This document shows positions 1-10,909 of a stretch of DNA of 64,000 nt, one piece after another. The notes under the pieces are model-generated. The model worked only from the letters and a program-made list of their open reading frames with translations, did no database searches and was not told the origin of the DNA. Within the stretch, counting starts at the first letter, position 1. Every line of letters starts with the position of its first letter. The translations under genes and the position numbers were made by a program. The stretch comes from Adiantum capillus-veneris (lineage: Eukaryota; Streptophyta; Polypodiopsida; Polypodiales; Pteridaceae): assembly GCA_014529385.2 (NCBI GenBank), contig CM043968.1, forward strand, positions 2,510,501 to 2,574,500, in the 5' to 3' direction.

Positions 1-454
1 TAGCTACTAGGAGGGAATCAAATCCTAGTGGGACACTAGGTGGCATGATTTCAAAGATACACTTATTTTAATGCATTATTCCAAGCATGATTACAAAAAT
101 TTATCAGGGAGCAATGTCATGCTTTCATATGGCATGAGGTGTCCTTTGGAATTAAATGAAAGTCTAGGCTAAGGGGACCACGGGAAGACTTTTGCTGCCA
201 GAAATGGACCCTATTTTGATGAATTCTTTACACAAGGTTCCAATCCGAATTGGAAAATGATTTTAAAATAAAAATCGTAGCTAATGAGCTGAAGTTTTTG
301 CCCATATTTTTACTTTTTTATTTGGAGCCACAGTTGAGGAGATATGATCAAAATACTGGACCCCAGTCTTCCCACATCATGCAGGGACAGCTCATTTCCA
401 ACTTTTCCAATTCCTATTCACACTGGCTCCTCTCTTCTTGTGTAAAGCCTCACC

Positions 455-461
455 TATAAAA
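455..461 (+). promoter_or_regulatory. TATA box in 5' LTR of A
   Basis: TATAAAAGGGG occurs here and again at 8462 in the 3' LTR. It is the only good TATA motif upstream of the leader, so transcription (start of R) would begin about 25-30 bp downstream. Confidence 0.6.
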
Positions 462-1005
462 GGGGACCTCTTCTTCCTTGAAAAGGAACTCAAGCATTCA
501 AGCCATTGATGAGAGGAATTCTTGAGGGAGTGAGTAGTAATGCCTAATTGTACTTAGCCCCATTAACATAAGCCCAAGCCTACACTTTCTCCTAGAGAAA
601 GACTAGCCATTCTTGTACGCTATCCTTGGAAGATCAACTCTAATCAAAGAAGGTGTTGTACTTGGCGTATCAATCAACGTTGAATTCTCCCCTCTTCTTC
701 TCTCTCCCATCAATAATGGTGCTGAAGGGTTTCAAGTAAGATGTGTTCTACATTGATGTTTTCTTGATTTCTTGTTGTTTTCATTTTCATCTCTAATCCA
801 ACATATATATATGTATCTAATCTCATCTCCTTAACCAAACCTATCTCTCTCATTCTTAGTAATTCATCCTCTCCAGGTTCTCTTTGCTACAGGTACATCT
901 CTCCCTGCAGTATCCTTATTGCCTACGGGCAAGAATAGGGCTTGGGAGGGAAACTTCTCATCTCTTCACTTCTCTCATATCTACATTTCTCACATACTAT
1001 CCTAG

Positions 1006-1433
1006 ATGAATAACCCACATGATGATCATTTCTATCGCTTTCACTCTGTACGATCTATTAGAATTAACGTATAGATTAGCCGAAAAATACACTTTCAACA
1101 ACGTATAGTGTTTCTTTTTGGCCCAGAAAGGCTTAATGAAATACTTCTATCACCGGATCCCATCATACTACCTCTCATAGACTATAACTTTTCTTTTGAC
1201 GTAAGCTTAGTTATCTTGCTATGAACCAAGAGGATTTGTACACACAATTAATCCCAATCACTAGACAAAATTTATATATTATGGTAAGCACAAAACTACA
1301 ATTCCAAAGAACAATTCGTAGCCTATTTGGTCAGCCAAGATTGAATGCCATTAACTCATCTATTAACCCTTTCATATTACCCATGATACGATATGACCAT
1401 AGCCTTGATGTTTTCATTTTCGTATTGTTTTGA
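1006..1433 (+). other. Paired small ORFs in 5' LTR of A (first one broken)
   Basis: This is the 5' LTR copy of the ORF pair described at 9012-9439. The first ORF (from ATG 1006) has a TAG where the 3' LTR copy has TGG. The second (1221-1433, 70 codons) is open. The function is unknown. Confidence 0.4.
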
Positions 1434-1640
1434 CATTCTCTTTTGTGTTCTTTCTTTGTGTGTGTGAGTGCAAGAGAGAAAGAGCGAGTCTTCTTTTATT
1501 GCACTTCTTTCCAAACCCTAGTCTTCATGGCATCTATGGTTTAACTCCTTCATATAGTTTTTGTTGAGTTCTCTCACAAACTCTCATAGCCATAAGCCCG
1601 GTGCTTTCCTGGCAAGACCGCAAATTTCTCGACATATTTT

Positions 1641-1660
1641 TGGTGAACCCGACGTGAAAC
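1641..1660 (+). other. Primer-binding site of A
   Basis: TGGTGAACCCGACGTGAAAC lies six bases inside the 5' LTR end and starts with TGG, as expected for pairing to a tRNA 3' CCA end. I did not assign the tRNA; it is not the common initiator-Met type. Confidence 0.6.
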
Positions 1661-1687
1661 TGCCAGGGTGAGATTTTGTGGATAACC

Positions 1688-3868
1688 ATGGGTGATCATG
1701 TTGAGCAACAGGGTATGCATTTTGACCCAGCTACAATGCAAATGTTTCAAGCATTTGCAATGTTCATGCAACAACAACATGCCATTGAAAGAAGGGAGAT
1801 TTTAGCAACGAAGGCCATACAAGCAGTCGTCAATAGAATGGATCAGTTCAATGGAAAAGATGTAACCAAGTACTTACGCGAGTATGTGACGGAGATGGAG
1901 CTGCATCACGTGTCAGAAGGTGAGATGATTCAAAGCTTTGAGCTAGTTGTTGCTCCAGAAATTAGAGAGCATGTTAGGGTAATTAAAGATGGGCATGGGA
2001 GAAATTGGAAAGAACTCAAAGTAGCTTTAAAGGAGGAATATCTCATGGAGGACTCTGAGAGAGTGACCAAAAGGACATTCTTAGAATGGGTAGTCAAGCC
2101 AAAGCAAGGACTATCAATAACAGAGATACTTAGGGAATTTGAGCGACGCTATGCACAACTCACCATGACAGAAAGGGCCACACTAGATGCAGAGAAGACA
2201 GATCTTTTCTTACAAGCTGCAGGTAAAGAGTTTCAAGAAAATTTGGAGCTTCTTCTTGAAGATACATATGCTGAGAAAAGACTAAAGACCGACTGGAATG
2301 AGGTTGAAGGTGCTGTCTCACTGCTTGCCAAACGACAAAGAAGAAGGGACAAGATGGTAGTAAACACTACAAGTCCTTCCACCTCAACTTCTATCGCTCC
2401 TACTTTTATCGCTCCTAAGTTTGATGAGTCCATGCTAGATGAGCTTGTGAAGGGAATGCGTGACTTGAAGGTGAAGTTTGCAAAGCTTGAAGAAAAAGGC
2501 CAACCATCAGGGCCACTTCCTAGGCAAAGACAACAGCCCAAAGAAGGGTTTGTTAATAGATGTATTTGGTGTGATAGTACAGACCATGTAAGAAGGGATT
2601 GTGATGATTTTAGTGATTCTTTGTCAAAAGATGTTGTCTTTTTTAAGGATGGTAAAATCCACTTAAGAGAGACAGGTCTACCCTTGAGAACTAACTTTGG
2701 GAAGGGGAGAATGCAAACCTTAGTTGAAGATATGGCAACCAAGCATGCCACCTCTTCAGTTGAGGCAGCTACTTATGGAGTAAAAATTGAACATTTTTGT
2801 GATGAAGAGGTGAGTGACCATCATGGTCAAATTTGGCCAAATGTCATGCAATTAGCTAAAAAGGGAAATCTTACAAAAGAGATTCTACATGAAGCAGGTG
2901 ATTGCATACGTCTAGAAACAGGATGGAATGATCCAGTGGACTCATTGTCAGTGCATGCCTACATTACAAAATGCCAACAAAATGAGGTAATTGTAGAAGA
3001 GAAGCACAAATGTGAGAATGTTGATGAAGGACCATCAAAAAGAGCTTCTAAAAGTGGGGAAAGAAGCGACTCAATGCCTTCTCAAACACCCTCAGCACAA
3101 GGAGCATCTCCACCTGAAGTACTCATGGAGGAGTCTACAACAAGAAAGAAGAAAGAGCCAACGAAAGGTAAGACAAAAGGCCCAACTTATAAACTACAAT
3201 CTGATATTGAGGTTGCTACAGATTTAAAGAAAGTCTTGGAGGAAAGGATCTTGAATAGCAAGATTGAGTTTACTCTGGGAGAAGTTCTTGGCATTGCAAA
3301 GCATGAATTCCATGAGGAGATCATTGACATCATCAAGAGGAAGAGGAAAACCCTTGCTGAAGTTTCTCGTCCACAGGTTGAAGGGGAAACCTCAAAGACA
3401 CAAGGGATGCAACTGCAAAATAAGGAGAATGATGGAGCTGTGGTAGGATGCTACCAATCTAGTGGGAGAGTGAAGCAAGTGCATTTCTCAAATGATGATG
3501 AAGAAGTTGAAGATATTCCTAGGAGTTTCTATTCACGAAGTCATTGGGCAAGGGCTACTACAGAAACTTTGGTCAAGGTAGGTGATCTTGAAGAGCCATT
3601 TGTTGCCTTGATTGACCATGGTTCAGAAATAAACATAATGTCAAAGAGTCTCTACAACAAGCGCAAATGGCCGATGGACACAGATCATGGCTGGATGGTA
3701 AAAGTGGCAAACAATTCATCCGGTGAATTGTATGCAGCATGTCCAGGTGTGAAGGTAACAATAGGTGATGTAAAGATTGACCAAAACTTCTTTGTACAAG
3801 ATACATCTTCATATCATCTCATCCTTGGACAGCCCAGATTGTGGGAGTTCGAATGGAAACAAAGGTAA
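1688..3868 (+). CDS. gag: Element A gag and start of protease
   Basis: This open frame of 726 codons begins at the first ATG after the PBS. Residues about 1-230 are a helical capsid-like region. A CCHC zinc knuckle (C292-x2-C295-x4-H300-x4-C305) marks nucleocapsid and binds element RNA. A charged, low-complexity linker follows at about 440-590. A retropepsin domain starts near residue 630, with active-site D643-H-G in place of D-[ST]-G, then an ILGQP flap-end motif near 715. The frame then shifts: protease sequence resumes one frame over at 3847. The DHG triad may be usual for this lineage rather than a mutation; I recall similar triads in related elements but cannot verify that here. Confidence 0.85.
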   Translation: MGDHVEQQGMHFDPATMQMFQAFAMFMQQQHAIERREILATKAIQAVVNRMDQFNGKDVTKYLREYVTEMELHHVSEGEMIQSFELVVAPEIREHVRVIKDGHGRNWKELKVALKEEYLMEDSERVTKRTFLEWVVKPKQGLSITEILREFERRYAQLTMTERATLDAEKTDLFLQAAGKEFQENLELLLEDTYAEKRLKTDWNEVEGAVSLLAKRQRRRDKMVVNTTSPSTSTSIAPTFIAPKFDESMLDELVKGMRDLKVKFAKLEEKGQPSGPLPRQRQQPKEGFVNRCIWCDSTDHVRRDCDDFSDSLSKDVVFFKDGKIHLRETGLPLRTNFGKGRMQTLVEDMATKHATSSVEAATYGVKIEHFCDEEVSDHHGQIWPNVMQLAKKGNLTKEILHEAGDCIRLETGWNDPVDSLSVHAYITKCQQNEVIVEEKHKCENVDEGPSKRASKSGERSDSMPSQTPSAQGASPPEVLMEESTTRKKKEPTKGKTKGPTYKLQSDIEVATDLKKVLEERILNSKIEFTLGEVLGIAKHEFHEEIIDIIKRKRKTLAEVSRPQVEGETSKTQGMQLQNKENDGAVVGCYQSSGRVKQVHFSNDDEEVEDIPRSFYSRSHWARATTETLVKVGDLEEPFVALIDHGSEINIMSKSLYNKRKWPMDTDHGWMVKVANNSSGELYAACPGVKVTIGDVKIDQNFFVQDTSSYHLILGQPRLWEFEWKQR

Positions 3869-4799
3869 TGGATGATGGTTCAGCATATGCTAGGATACGT
3901 AGCAAAGATGGTAAATGAGCTGTCCAATTTCTCACAGTTTGTGTGAACCATGAAAGAAATCATGACAACCTCAGAGAACATCCTCTACCAAAGGTGAGCA
4001 AAGAGTTTCATGATCATAGAGAAATGATGGGTTTTGGCCAAGTACCATTGTAAACCGGGATTGCAGTGGTACATAAATAAAAAGGGTCTCGCCTGATCCA
4101 AAAATAGGTGAAGCATTTTCAACGAGCTCCTTGGTAACAAAGAATGTATCAGTATGTTTTACAAAACTTGAAGATTTGAAGAGATGTGAGAGGAAATATG
4201 TGCATAATGTACAAATAGGCATGAAAAAGAGTGGGTTGCTAGAGCCTACTGAAAATGTTTTGGGTTTGTGTGAACAAGTTTCTTTTGTAGATACTATGGG
4301 TGAGCTTGATGCTATAATGGGGTCTAGTTTGCATCTTGAAAATGAAGTTGTGGAAGTTTTCTCTATGGAAATGTATCAAGTAATAGAAGACTTTAAAGAA
4401 AGCCAAATAGTTGGCCCAGAAGTCCATGTTGAAACTAAATACAATAGTGTAGCAAAGAAGGTGAAACCAGTAGCTTCACCCTTACCACCCAACAACAGGG
4501 AAAATATTGAGCAGGCTTCTTTACAACCAAGTTTGAGGAATCCTAAAACGATTGGGCATACCTTCACAAAGGAGTCTTTCCAAGACTTGCAGATTGGCCG
4601 CAAGGAGTTTCTAACACAGGAGGAGACAAAGTGCTTCAAAGAAATGATGTCAAAGCATGGTAAGGCTTTTGCATTTGAGCCACATGAGATAGGATGTGTT
4701 GATCCTTCTATTGTAGCTCCTATGGTAATTTTCACAATACCTCATGTGCCTTGGAATCTCGGCCTATTCCGGTTCCAAAGGCTCATTTGCCAAAGTTAG
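3847..4799 (+). pseudogene. pol: Element A protease C-terminus and RT-upstream linker, frameshifted
   Basis: Reading from 3847 in the shifted frame continues the protease tail up to a TGA at 3917, and similar sequence goes on behind it. After a second shift, an open stretch (4131-4799) lacks an ATG start and carries the conserved segment upstream of RT, including FAFEPHEIGCVDPSIVAPM and FTIPHVPWN. The RT frame takes over near 4755. These breaks show that the copy is inactive. The region belongs to Pol, not to a separate gene. Confidence 0.75.
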
Positions 4800-6625
4800 T
4801 AGAGTTACTGAATGAGAAAATCAAAATGGGAATCTTGGAGCCTTCTTGTGCTCCATACTCAAACAGGTGGTTCACACTTCCAAAGAAGAATGGTTCTCTA
4901 CGCTTCATCCAAGATATGCAACCAGTAAACAAGGTGACAATTAGAAATGTAGGTACAGGTCCAATTGTGGATGAGTTTGCAGAGGCGTTTGCAGGGAGGG
5001 CAATCTACTCAATGGGGGATCTCTACTCAGGGTATGATCAATTTCAGCTTGCAATCGAAAGCAGAGACTTGACAACCATGAGGACACCTTTGGGTTTGGT
5101 AAGGATGTGTACCTTGCCACAGGGAGCAACCAACTCAGTTGCACATATGATGAATGGGATGAATAAGGTCTTACGTGACTTTATTCCTCAAATCACAATG
5201 CCTTTCATTGATGATTTTCCTATCAAAGGATGTGAAGAAAGTGACAAAGATGAAGCTTTGGATCTCAAGGGATGTCGCAGGTTTGTGGTAGATCACATAA
5301 ATGATTATGATAAAATTTTGTCTAGGTTGGAAGAAGTGAATCTTACATTGTCAGGGAAAAAGTCTATGTTTGGTGTCAATGAAGTGCTTATTGTGGGGCA
5401 CATGTGCGGGCCATATGGTAGGAAACCTTGTCCAACAAAGGTAGATGCCATCCAAAGAATGAAAGAAACGTGCACTAGCATCACTGAGGTTAGAAGGTTT
5501 CTGGGAGCATGTGTCTTCTATGTTATTTGGATTCCACATTATGCACATGTAGCTGATCCTCTTTATCAACTGCTTAGAAAGAATCAGAAGTTTAAATGGA
5601 CAGAAGCACATGGAAAATCCATGAAAAAGCTAAAGGAGTTGCTCCGGTCAGCAACAACTTTGAGAAAGGTAGACTATGAGTGTCAAAGGCCAGTAATTGT
5701 GACAGTAGACACCAGTCCTACCGGGATTGGATGGGCAATAGGGCAAGATGACAAAGAAGGACACAGGTATGTGGTAAGATTTGGAGCAAAGGTGCTAAGT
5801 GATCGCCAAAGAAACTATCCACAGATAAAGAGAGAGTTATGGGGTATGGTTACAGCCTTGAAAAGTGGAAAAGAGTACCTAATTGGTGCATGTGTGGTTG
5901 TAGAAACAGATTGTCTACCACTTCTTGGGATGATTACAAGCTGCTCAACTCCAGACATTTCTATGTTACGGTGGATTGCCTACATTAAGTCCTTAAATCC
6001 CGAGTTTAAGCACATTGCAGGTAAAGACAATACAGTGGCATATATGCTATCAAGGGCAAGGTATGAAGATGAGCCACAAATGATTGACGAGGGAGATAAT
6101 GTAGGCACAAAGTTCTATTCCATCTCTCATGTCAAAGGTAACAATGTCTGCATGACTAATCTACTCGAATCATTCTTGAAAGAGCTTTATGAAGGTGATT
6201 GGCTTCTTATTGGAAGCTACTTGAGTACTCTAACAAAACAGGATGATTGGTCTAAACAAGAATTCAAGAGGATACGCAGGAAAGCATATGGGTACTTTTT
6301 GAGGGATGGTTACTTGTGGAAGCATCCTAAACAAAAGGGTGCTACACCACAAAGGGTTATATGTAAAAAAGAGACTCAAGTAAAGCTCATGCAAGAGTTT
6401 CATGAGAGTCTATGGGCTGGACACAGGGGTGTATGGGCAACCTTCTCCAAGTTGAAAGAAAAATACTGGTGGAAGGGTATGTATAAAGATGTATCTCAGT
6501 TTGTAGAGACATGTGTAACTTGTCAAGTTTATTCAAATGTTCGACATCGTGATGGATTGCACCCTACATATCCACTAGCCATGCACTATAAATGGGTTGT
6601 GGATCTAGTCACAATGCCTCTATGA
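4751..6625 (+). pseudogene. pol: Element A reverse transcriptase, RNase H and integrase zinc domain
   Basis: The RT domain spans about residues 10-250 of this frame, with SGYDQFQL, LPQGATNSVAH and catalytic FIDD (Asp154-Asp155). RNase H follows with TVDTSPTG (Asp320) and a tail ending near DNTVAYMLSRAR, where the usual Asp of ADxLSR reads Tyr. The integrase HHCC domain has His551, a second His in AGHRG, Cys588 and Cys591. The first integrase catalytic Asp is at about 618. An in-frame TGA (6623-6625) ends the frame eight codons later, and the integrase core continues in the same frame beyond it. RT copies element RNA into DNA and RNase H removes the RNA strand. Confidence 0.88.
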
Positions 6626-7573
6626 CTCTGGCAGATGAGATACTTGGTTCTTGCACGAGAGGACCTAACTAACCAGGTTGAAGGAAGAGCATTAAGAGCT
6701 AAAACCACAGAAGCTGTGTGCAAATTCCTTCTTGATGAGGTGATTTGTCGTTATGGTTATGTGGGAAAAATCACTGCAGATAGAGGTGAGATGGATGCCG
6801 AAGAAGCAAGGGAGTTCTTTTCTAGATTAGGAATCAAGATTTCTCTTACTACAGCTTACAACCCTGAAGGCAATGGAAAGAGTGAAAGAGGGCATCCTCC
6901 TATCATCAAAGCTTTGGCCAAGCCTTGCAAAGGAAGAGTTGGTGAGTGGCCAAAACTGTTACCATATGCTTTATGGGCTGATCGTACAACACATAGCTCA
7001 GTAACTAGCTACATGCCTGCGGAGCTAATGTATGGTCAAAAGCCAGTGATGCCGATTGAAGATACAATTCCCACATGGAATGTACTACCTTGGCAAGAGG
7101 GGCTTAGCAGGGAAGATCTCCTTGCACTGTGTATAAGGCAGCTAGAGAGAAGACCTGGAGACATTGAGGCTGCAAAAGAACGACTCAAAAATGCAAGGTT
7201 GAAAAACAAGGAATACTTTGATAAGCGACATCGACTGAGGAGCAAAGAAATTGACAAAGATGACTGGATTTTGGTGTATGATAGTAGCCTTGATAACCAG
7301 CACACAGTCATGCGTAAGTTTTCAAAAAGATGGTTTGGACCGTATGTTGTAAAGCATGTGCATGAAAATGCTACTTACAGCTTGTCTGAACTAGATGGTA
7401 CAGAAGTAAATATTCCCATTGCAGGAAAAAGGATCAAAATGTTTAAGAGAAGAGGAGACAATGATCCAAAAGATGTTGATGAGGAAGAAGAGCAAACCAC
7501 AGGTAAAGATCAAAGTGAAGATGAAGATTTGGAATCATCCAGTGAAGAAGAAAGCAAGGAAGATGTACAATAG
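6626..7573 (+). pseudogene. pol: Element A integrase core and C-terminus
   Basis: This is in frame with the preceding RT frame, separated only by the TGA at 6623; the next ATG is at 6635. The second catalytic Asp is in ITADRGEM and the catalytic Glu is in GKSERGH, 34 residues between them, close to the usual D-35-E spacing. The C-terminus has the WFGPYVV and YSLSELDG type of fold typical of gypsy integrase tails, then an acidic Glu/Asp/Ser-rich end. I see no chromodomain. Integrase inserts the DNA copy into the genome. Confidence 0.85.
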
Positions 7574-7625
7574 GGCTGATCTTACATAGAAATAATGTGG
7601 CACATACCGGAGGATGTGCAGGTTT

Positions 7626-7637
7626 AGAGGGGGTGGA
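7626..7637 (+). other. Polypurine tract of A
   Basis: AGAGGGGGTGGA lies directly before the 3' LTR start (TGTCATGC at 7638). It is the expected primer for plus-strand DNA synthesis. Confidence 0.8.
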
Positions 7638-8461
7638 TGTCATGCTATGACACGTACATAGTAGGAACACATGCTACAAGATCTATCTTGTAACTTTTTA
7701 GATACATAATTATCTTTCCTATAATGTACATATGCATATTTAAGTATAATAATAAGCTTTCTATCTTATCCTATTATTTTTCTCAAGGGTAACCTATCCT
7801 TACTTTACCATCAGAAAATACTATGGAAAAAGCTCAATAGCTCCGCCTCTTTAACTTGGGGCAAAAAGCATTGATTCTTTATTTCTACTATTTCATTATC
7901 ATCTCACACCCTAGCTAGATCCTATATCTAGGGTAAACTCCAATATATATATATTCTATGTATTTTTTATACTTTTCTTATATTTCTTTTTAAATAGCTA
8001 CTAGGAGGGAATCAAATCCTAGTGGGACACTAGGTGGCATGATTTCAAAGATACACTTATTTTAATGCATTATTGCAAGCATGATTACAAAAATTTGTCA
8101 AGGAGCAATGTCATGATTTCATATGGCATGAGGTGTCCTTTGGAATTAAATGAAAGTCTAAGCTAAGGGGACCAGGGGAAGACTTTTGATTCCAGAAATG
8201 GACCCTATTTTGATGAATTTTTTACACAAGGTTCCAATCCGAATTGGAAAATGATTTTAAAATGGAAATCGATGCTAATGAGCTGAAGTTTTTGCCCATA
8301 TTTTTACTTTTTTATTTGGAGCCACGGTTGAGGAGATATGATCAAAATACTAGACCCCAGTCTGCCCACATCATGCAGGGACAGCTCATTTCTAGCTTTT
8401 CCAATTCCTATTCACACTGGCTCCTCTCTTCTTGTGTAAACCCTCGGGGGTTCCCTTCACC

Positions 8462-8468
8462 TATAAAA
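8462..8468 (+). promoter_or_regulatory. TATA box in 3' LTR of A
   Basis: TATAAAAGGGG, identical to the motif at 455 in the 5' LTR. Confidence 0.55.
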
Positions 8469-9011
8469 GGGGAACTCTTATTCCTTGAAAAGGAACTCAA
8501 GCATTCAAGCCATTGATGAGAGGAATTCTTGAGGGAGTGAGTAGTAATGCCTAATTGTACTTAGCCCCATTAACATGAGCCCAAGCCTACACTTTCTCCT
8601 AGAGAAAGACTAGCCATTCTTGTACGCTATCCTTGGAAGATCAACTCTAATCAAAGAAGGTTTGTACTTGGCGTATCAATCAACGTTGAATTCTCCCCTC
8701 TTCTTCTCTCTCCCATCAATAATGGTGCCGAAGGGTTTCAAGTAAGATGTGTTCTACATTGATGTTTTCTTGATTTCTTGTTGTTTTCATTTTCATCTCT
8801 AATCTAACATATATATATGTATCTAATCTCATCTCCTTAACCAAACCTATCTCTCTCATTCTTAGTAATTCATCCTCTCTAGGTTCTCTTTGCTACAGGT
8901 ATATCTCTCCCCGCAGTATCCTTATTGACTACGGGCAAGAATAGGGCTTGGGAGGGAAACTTCTCATCTCTTCACTTCTCTCATATCTACATTTCTCACA
9001 TGCTATCATAG

Positions 9012-9439
9012 ATGAATAACCCACATGATGATCATTTCTATCGCTTTCACTCTGTACGATCTATTAGAATTAACGTATGGATTAGCCGAAAAATACACTT
9101 TCAACAACGTATAGTCTTTCTCTTTGGCCCAGAAAGGCTTAATGCAATACTTCTATCACCGGATCCCATCATACTACCTCTCATAGACTATAACTTTTCT
9201 TTTGACGTAAGCGTAGTTATCTTGCTATGAACCAAGAGGATTTGTACACACAATTAATCCCAATCACTAGACAAAATATATATATTATGGTAAGCACAAA
9301 ACTACAATTCCAAAGAACAATTCGTAGCCTATTTGGTCAGCCAAGATTGAATGCCATTAACTCATCTATTAACCCTTTCATATTACGCATGATACGATAT
9401 GACCATAGCCTTGATGTTTTCATTTTCGTATTGTTTTGA
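9012..9439 (+). other. Two related small ORFs inside the 3' LTR of A
   Basis: ORF1 (9012-9230, 72 codons) and ORF2 (9227-9439, 70 codons) overlap as ATGA. Their products are alike: over the last 48 residues I count 24 identities, with shared elements such as LFGxxRLNAI, ILPxIxY and SxDV. The nucleotide identity over the same codons is only about 53%, and many differences are synonymous, including TCT/AGC for Ser and CTT/TTG for Leu. That pattern points to an old tandem duplication kept at the protein level. They lie about 550 bp downstream of the TATA box, in the transcribed leader. No known family is recognised. Confidence 0.5.
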
Positions 9440-9640
9440 CATTCTCTTTTGTGTTCTTTCTTTGTGTGTGTGAGTGCAAGAGAGAAAGAGTGAGTCTTCT
9501 TTGATTGCACTTCTTTCCAAACCCTAGTCTTCATGGCATCTATGGTTTAACTCCTTCATATAGTTTTTGTTGAGTTATCTCACAAACTCTCACAGCCATA
9601 AGCCCGGTGCTTTCCTCGCAAGACCGCAAATTTCTCGACA

Positions 9641-9993
9641 GCGTTTTCTGCAGATGTGTTTAGAGTGAGGGTTTTGAGTGTAGAAGCTTAGGGACAAGTG
9701 TATCCTAGTGAGGGGATGGTGTTCCTTAAGTTTCGTACCAGTCTGGCATGATTAGGTGAGTTACCTTCCGTATGTGTGTATGTGGCTAGGTGGTGTAGTT
9801 GAGAGCAGTGAGGTTCTTGATTGTGGTATAGTTGGCCTTCGAGAGTGTTGTATGTGTAGGATGGCCTCAGCCTGACAAGCTAAAGATATTTCCTCCGTGT
9901 GCCTATCGTGTCATCTATGTCCTCGATTGACATTATGTTGATCTAGGTAGTGTTTGCATGCACTTCATGGGTGTGTGAGTCGCTCCCGCAACA
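9641..9993 (+). repeat. LTR fragment of the B family (3' part of LTR)
   Basis: From about 9656 this is the reverse complement of the first ~340 bp of the direct repeats at 40224 and 50803, ending CTCCCG then CAACA, as in the B LTR end. In LTR orientation it is the 3' portion. Element A interrupts it on the left, so the rest should lie upstream of A, outside the window. The host TNP2 sequence resumes at 9994. Confidence 0.85.
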
Positions 9994-10905
9994 AGTGCCA
10001 TGTCATCAAAGCGGCTATGGACTTGCACCTGAACATAATCTTTATTCTTGGAATGATAGGAAAGTGTCAAAGAACCTTTGCAGGGATAACTTTTCCTTGT
10101 GTGTCCTCCCAGTACCTGTTTGATCCACAATTGGAACACTGTTCCAGGTTTGCATACTCATTGCAAAAAACTATACAATCATTAGGACATGCATGTAGTT
10201 TTTGATAATCCAAGCCCAAATTAGTAAGAAGATTTTTAGCGGTTGGACGGGTAGGGGGCATGTGATTTCCTCCTAGCAAGATTTTCTCATATAACAACCT
10301 GACGTTACATGAACAAGTCAGCCCTTTGATCACTTTATATGAACCGTAATTTGCACTTTACCATGCTTAGGATAAATATGTTTACCTGAAATAGCTCTAT
10401 GATTGAGGCGTCAGACCAACCGTAGACAGACTACAAATTAAGCATTGCCAATGCGGTACGGAGAACTGAGATTTTTGCACCAGTGTAGAGCGGCATGCAT
10501 GCAAGACTTTGCATCATCTCACCCTCCTCATCGTTGCTATCATGCCGTCGATATGAACGGGATGGCTGAGGTTGGTCCACAGTACTGCGTTCAATGTTGT
10601 TGCCTTCTATATTGGAATCCATGTCAAAGAACTCGTCCAACATCTGCTCCATCTCTACTTCTTGAAATGCAGCTTCAGGTATTGGTTGGGAGGACTCAGT
10701 CGATGTTTGATCGTTTGAAAATCGTCTTCTCTAGGATGAAGTTGGAACAATATCTACTTGCAGACTTTGACCTTCATTCTCTAGACCATGAGATCGATAA
10801 CACAGGTCTTGTACTTGCTTTATTGGAAAGAGATCGTGATTGCGTATGTATTGGTGACAGATTTCTTTTTTCAAAAGATCTAATGCTTGCAATGCGGACA
10901 AGGAC
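9994..10905 (-). pseudogene. CACTA TNP2 transposase fragment
   Basis: Minus-strand reading gives TNP2-family landmarks in order. First is the end of the N-terminal zinc motif (CPCPHC across the D insertion) followed by a YIRNHD...RSHG segment. Next is PLYTGAKISVLRTALAML near 10440. Then come LGLDYQKLHACPNDC and CSNCGSNRY (10067-10333), and in a shifted frame FPIIPRIKIMF and MTWH near 10000. TNP2 is the catalytic transposase of En/Spm elements, acting in the nucleus on the terminal repeats. Several frameshifts and stops show decay, and a B-type LTR fragment replaces the rest. Confidence 0.8.
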
Positions 10906-10909
10906 ACGC
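10906..10909 (+). repeat. Target-site duplication of D (left copy)
   Basis: ACGC directly precedes the LTR start TGGTGCAACC; the same four bases follow the LTR end at 18718-18721. The duplication is four bases, not the usual five. Confidence 0.65.

Larger units (their letters stand above)
1..1634 (+). repeat. 5' LTR of element A (partial)
   Basis: It matches the 3' LTR from 7995 to 9640 with scattered substitutions, about nine in the first 220 bp by eye, and an indel of roughly 15 bp just before the TATA box. It ends in CGACA at 1634, six bases before the PBS. The divergence suggests a moderately old insertion. Confidence 0.93.
1..9640 (+). mobile_element. Ty3/gypsy LTR retrotransposon A (5' LTR truncated by window edge)
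   Basis: The direct repeat 1-1634 / 7995-9640 flanks a gag-pol region in the order gag, protease, RT, RNase H, integrase, which is the Ty3/gypsy order. The complete 3' LTR (7638-9640) begins TGTCATGC and ends TCGACA, so about 357 bp of the 5' LTR lie upstream of the window. A primer-binding site follows the 5' LTR and a purine tract precedes the 3' LTR. The coding region carries frameshifts near 3845 and 4755, a TGA at 3917 and a TGA at 6623, so this copy cannot make a full polyprotein. The right flank (9641 onward) is an LTR of the B family. The left flank, and so the target-site duplication, lies outside the window. Confidence 0.93.
7638..9640 (+). repeat. 3' LTR of element A (complete, about 2.0 kb)
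   Basis: The LTR runs from TGTCATGC after the purine tract to TCGACA. A TATA box lies at 8462-8468, and a long leader-like region with the ORF pair at 9012-9439 follows. The flanking GCGTT (9641-9645) is the expected right target-site duplication. Confidence 0.92.

Noticed and set aside
250-459. Conserved frame in both LTRs of A (also 8244-8516)
   Set aside because: It lies upstream of and across the TATA box and has no internal paralogue to test for selection; LTR repetition explains the match.
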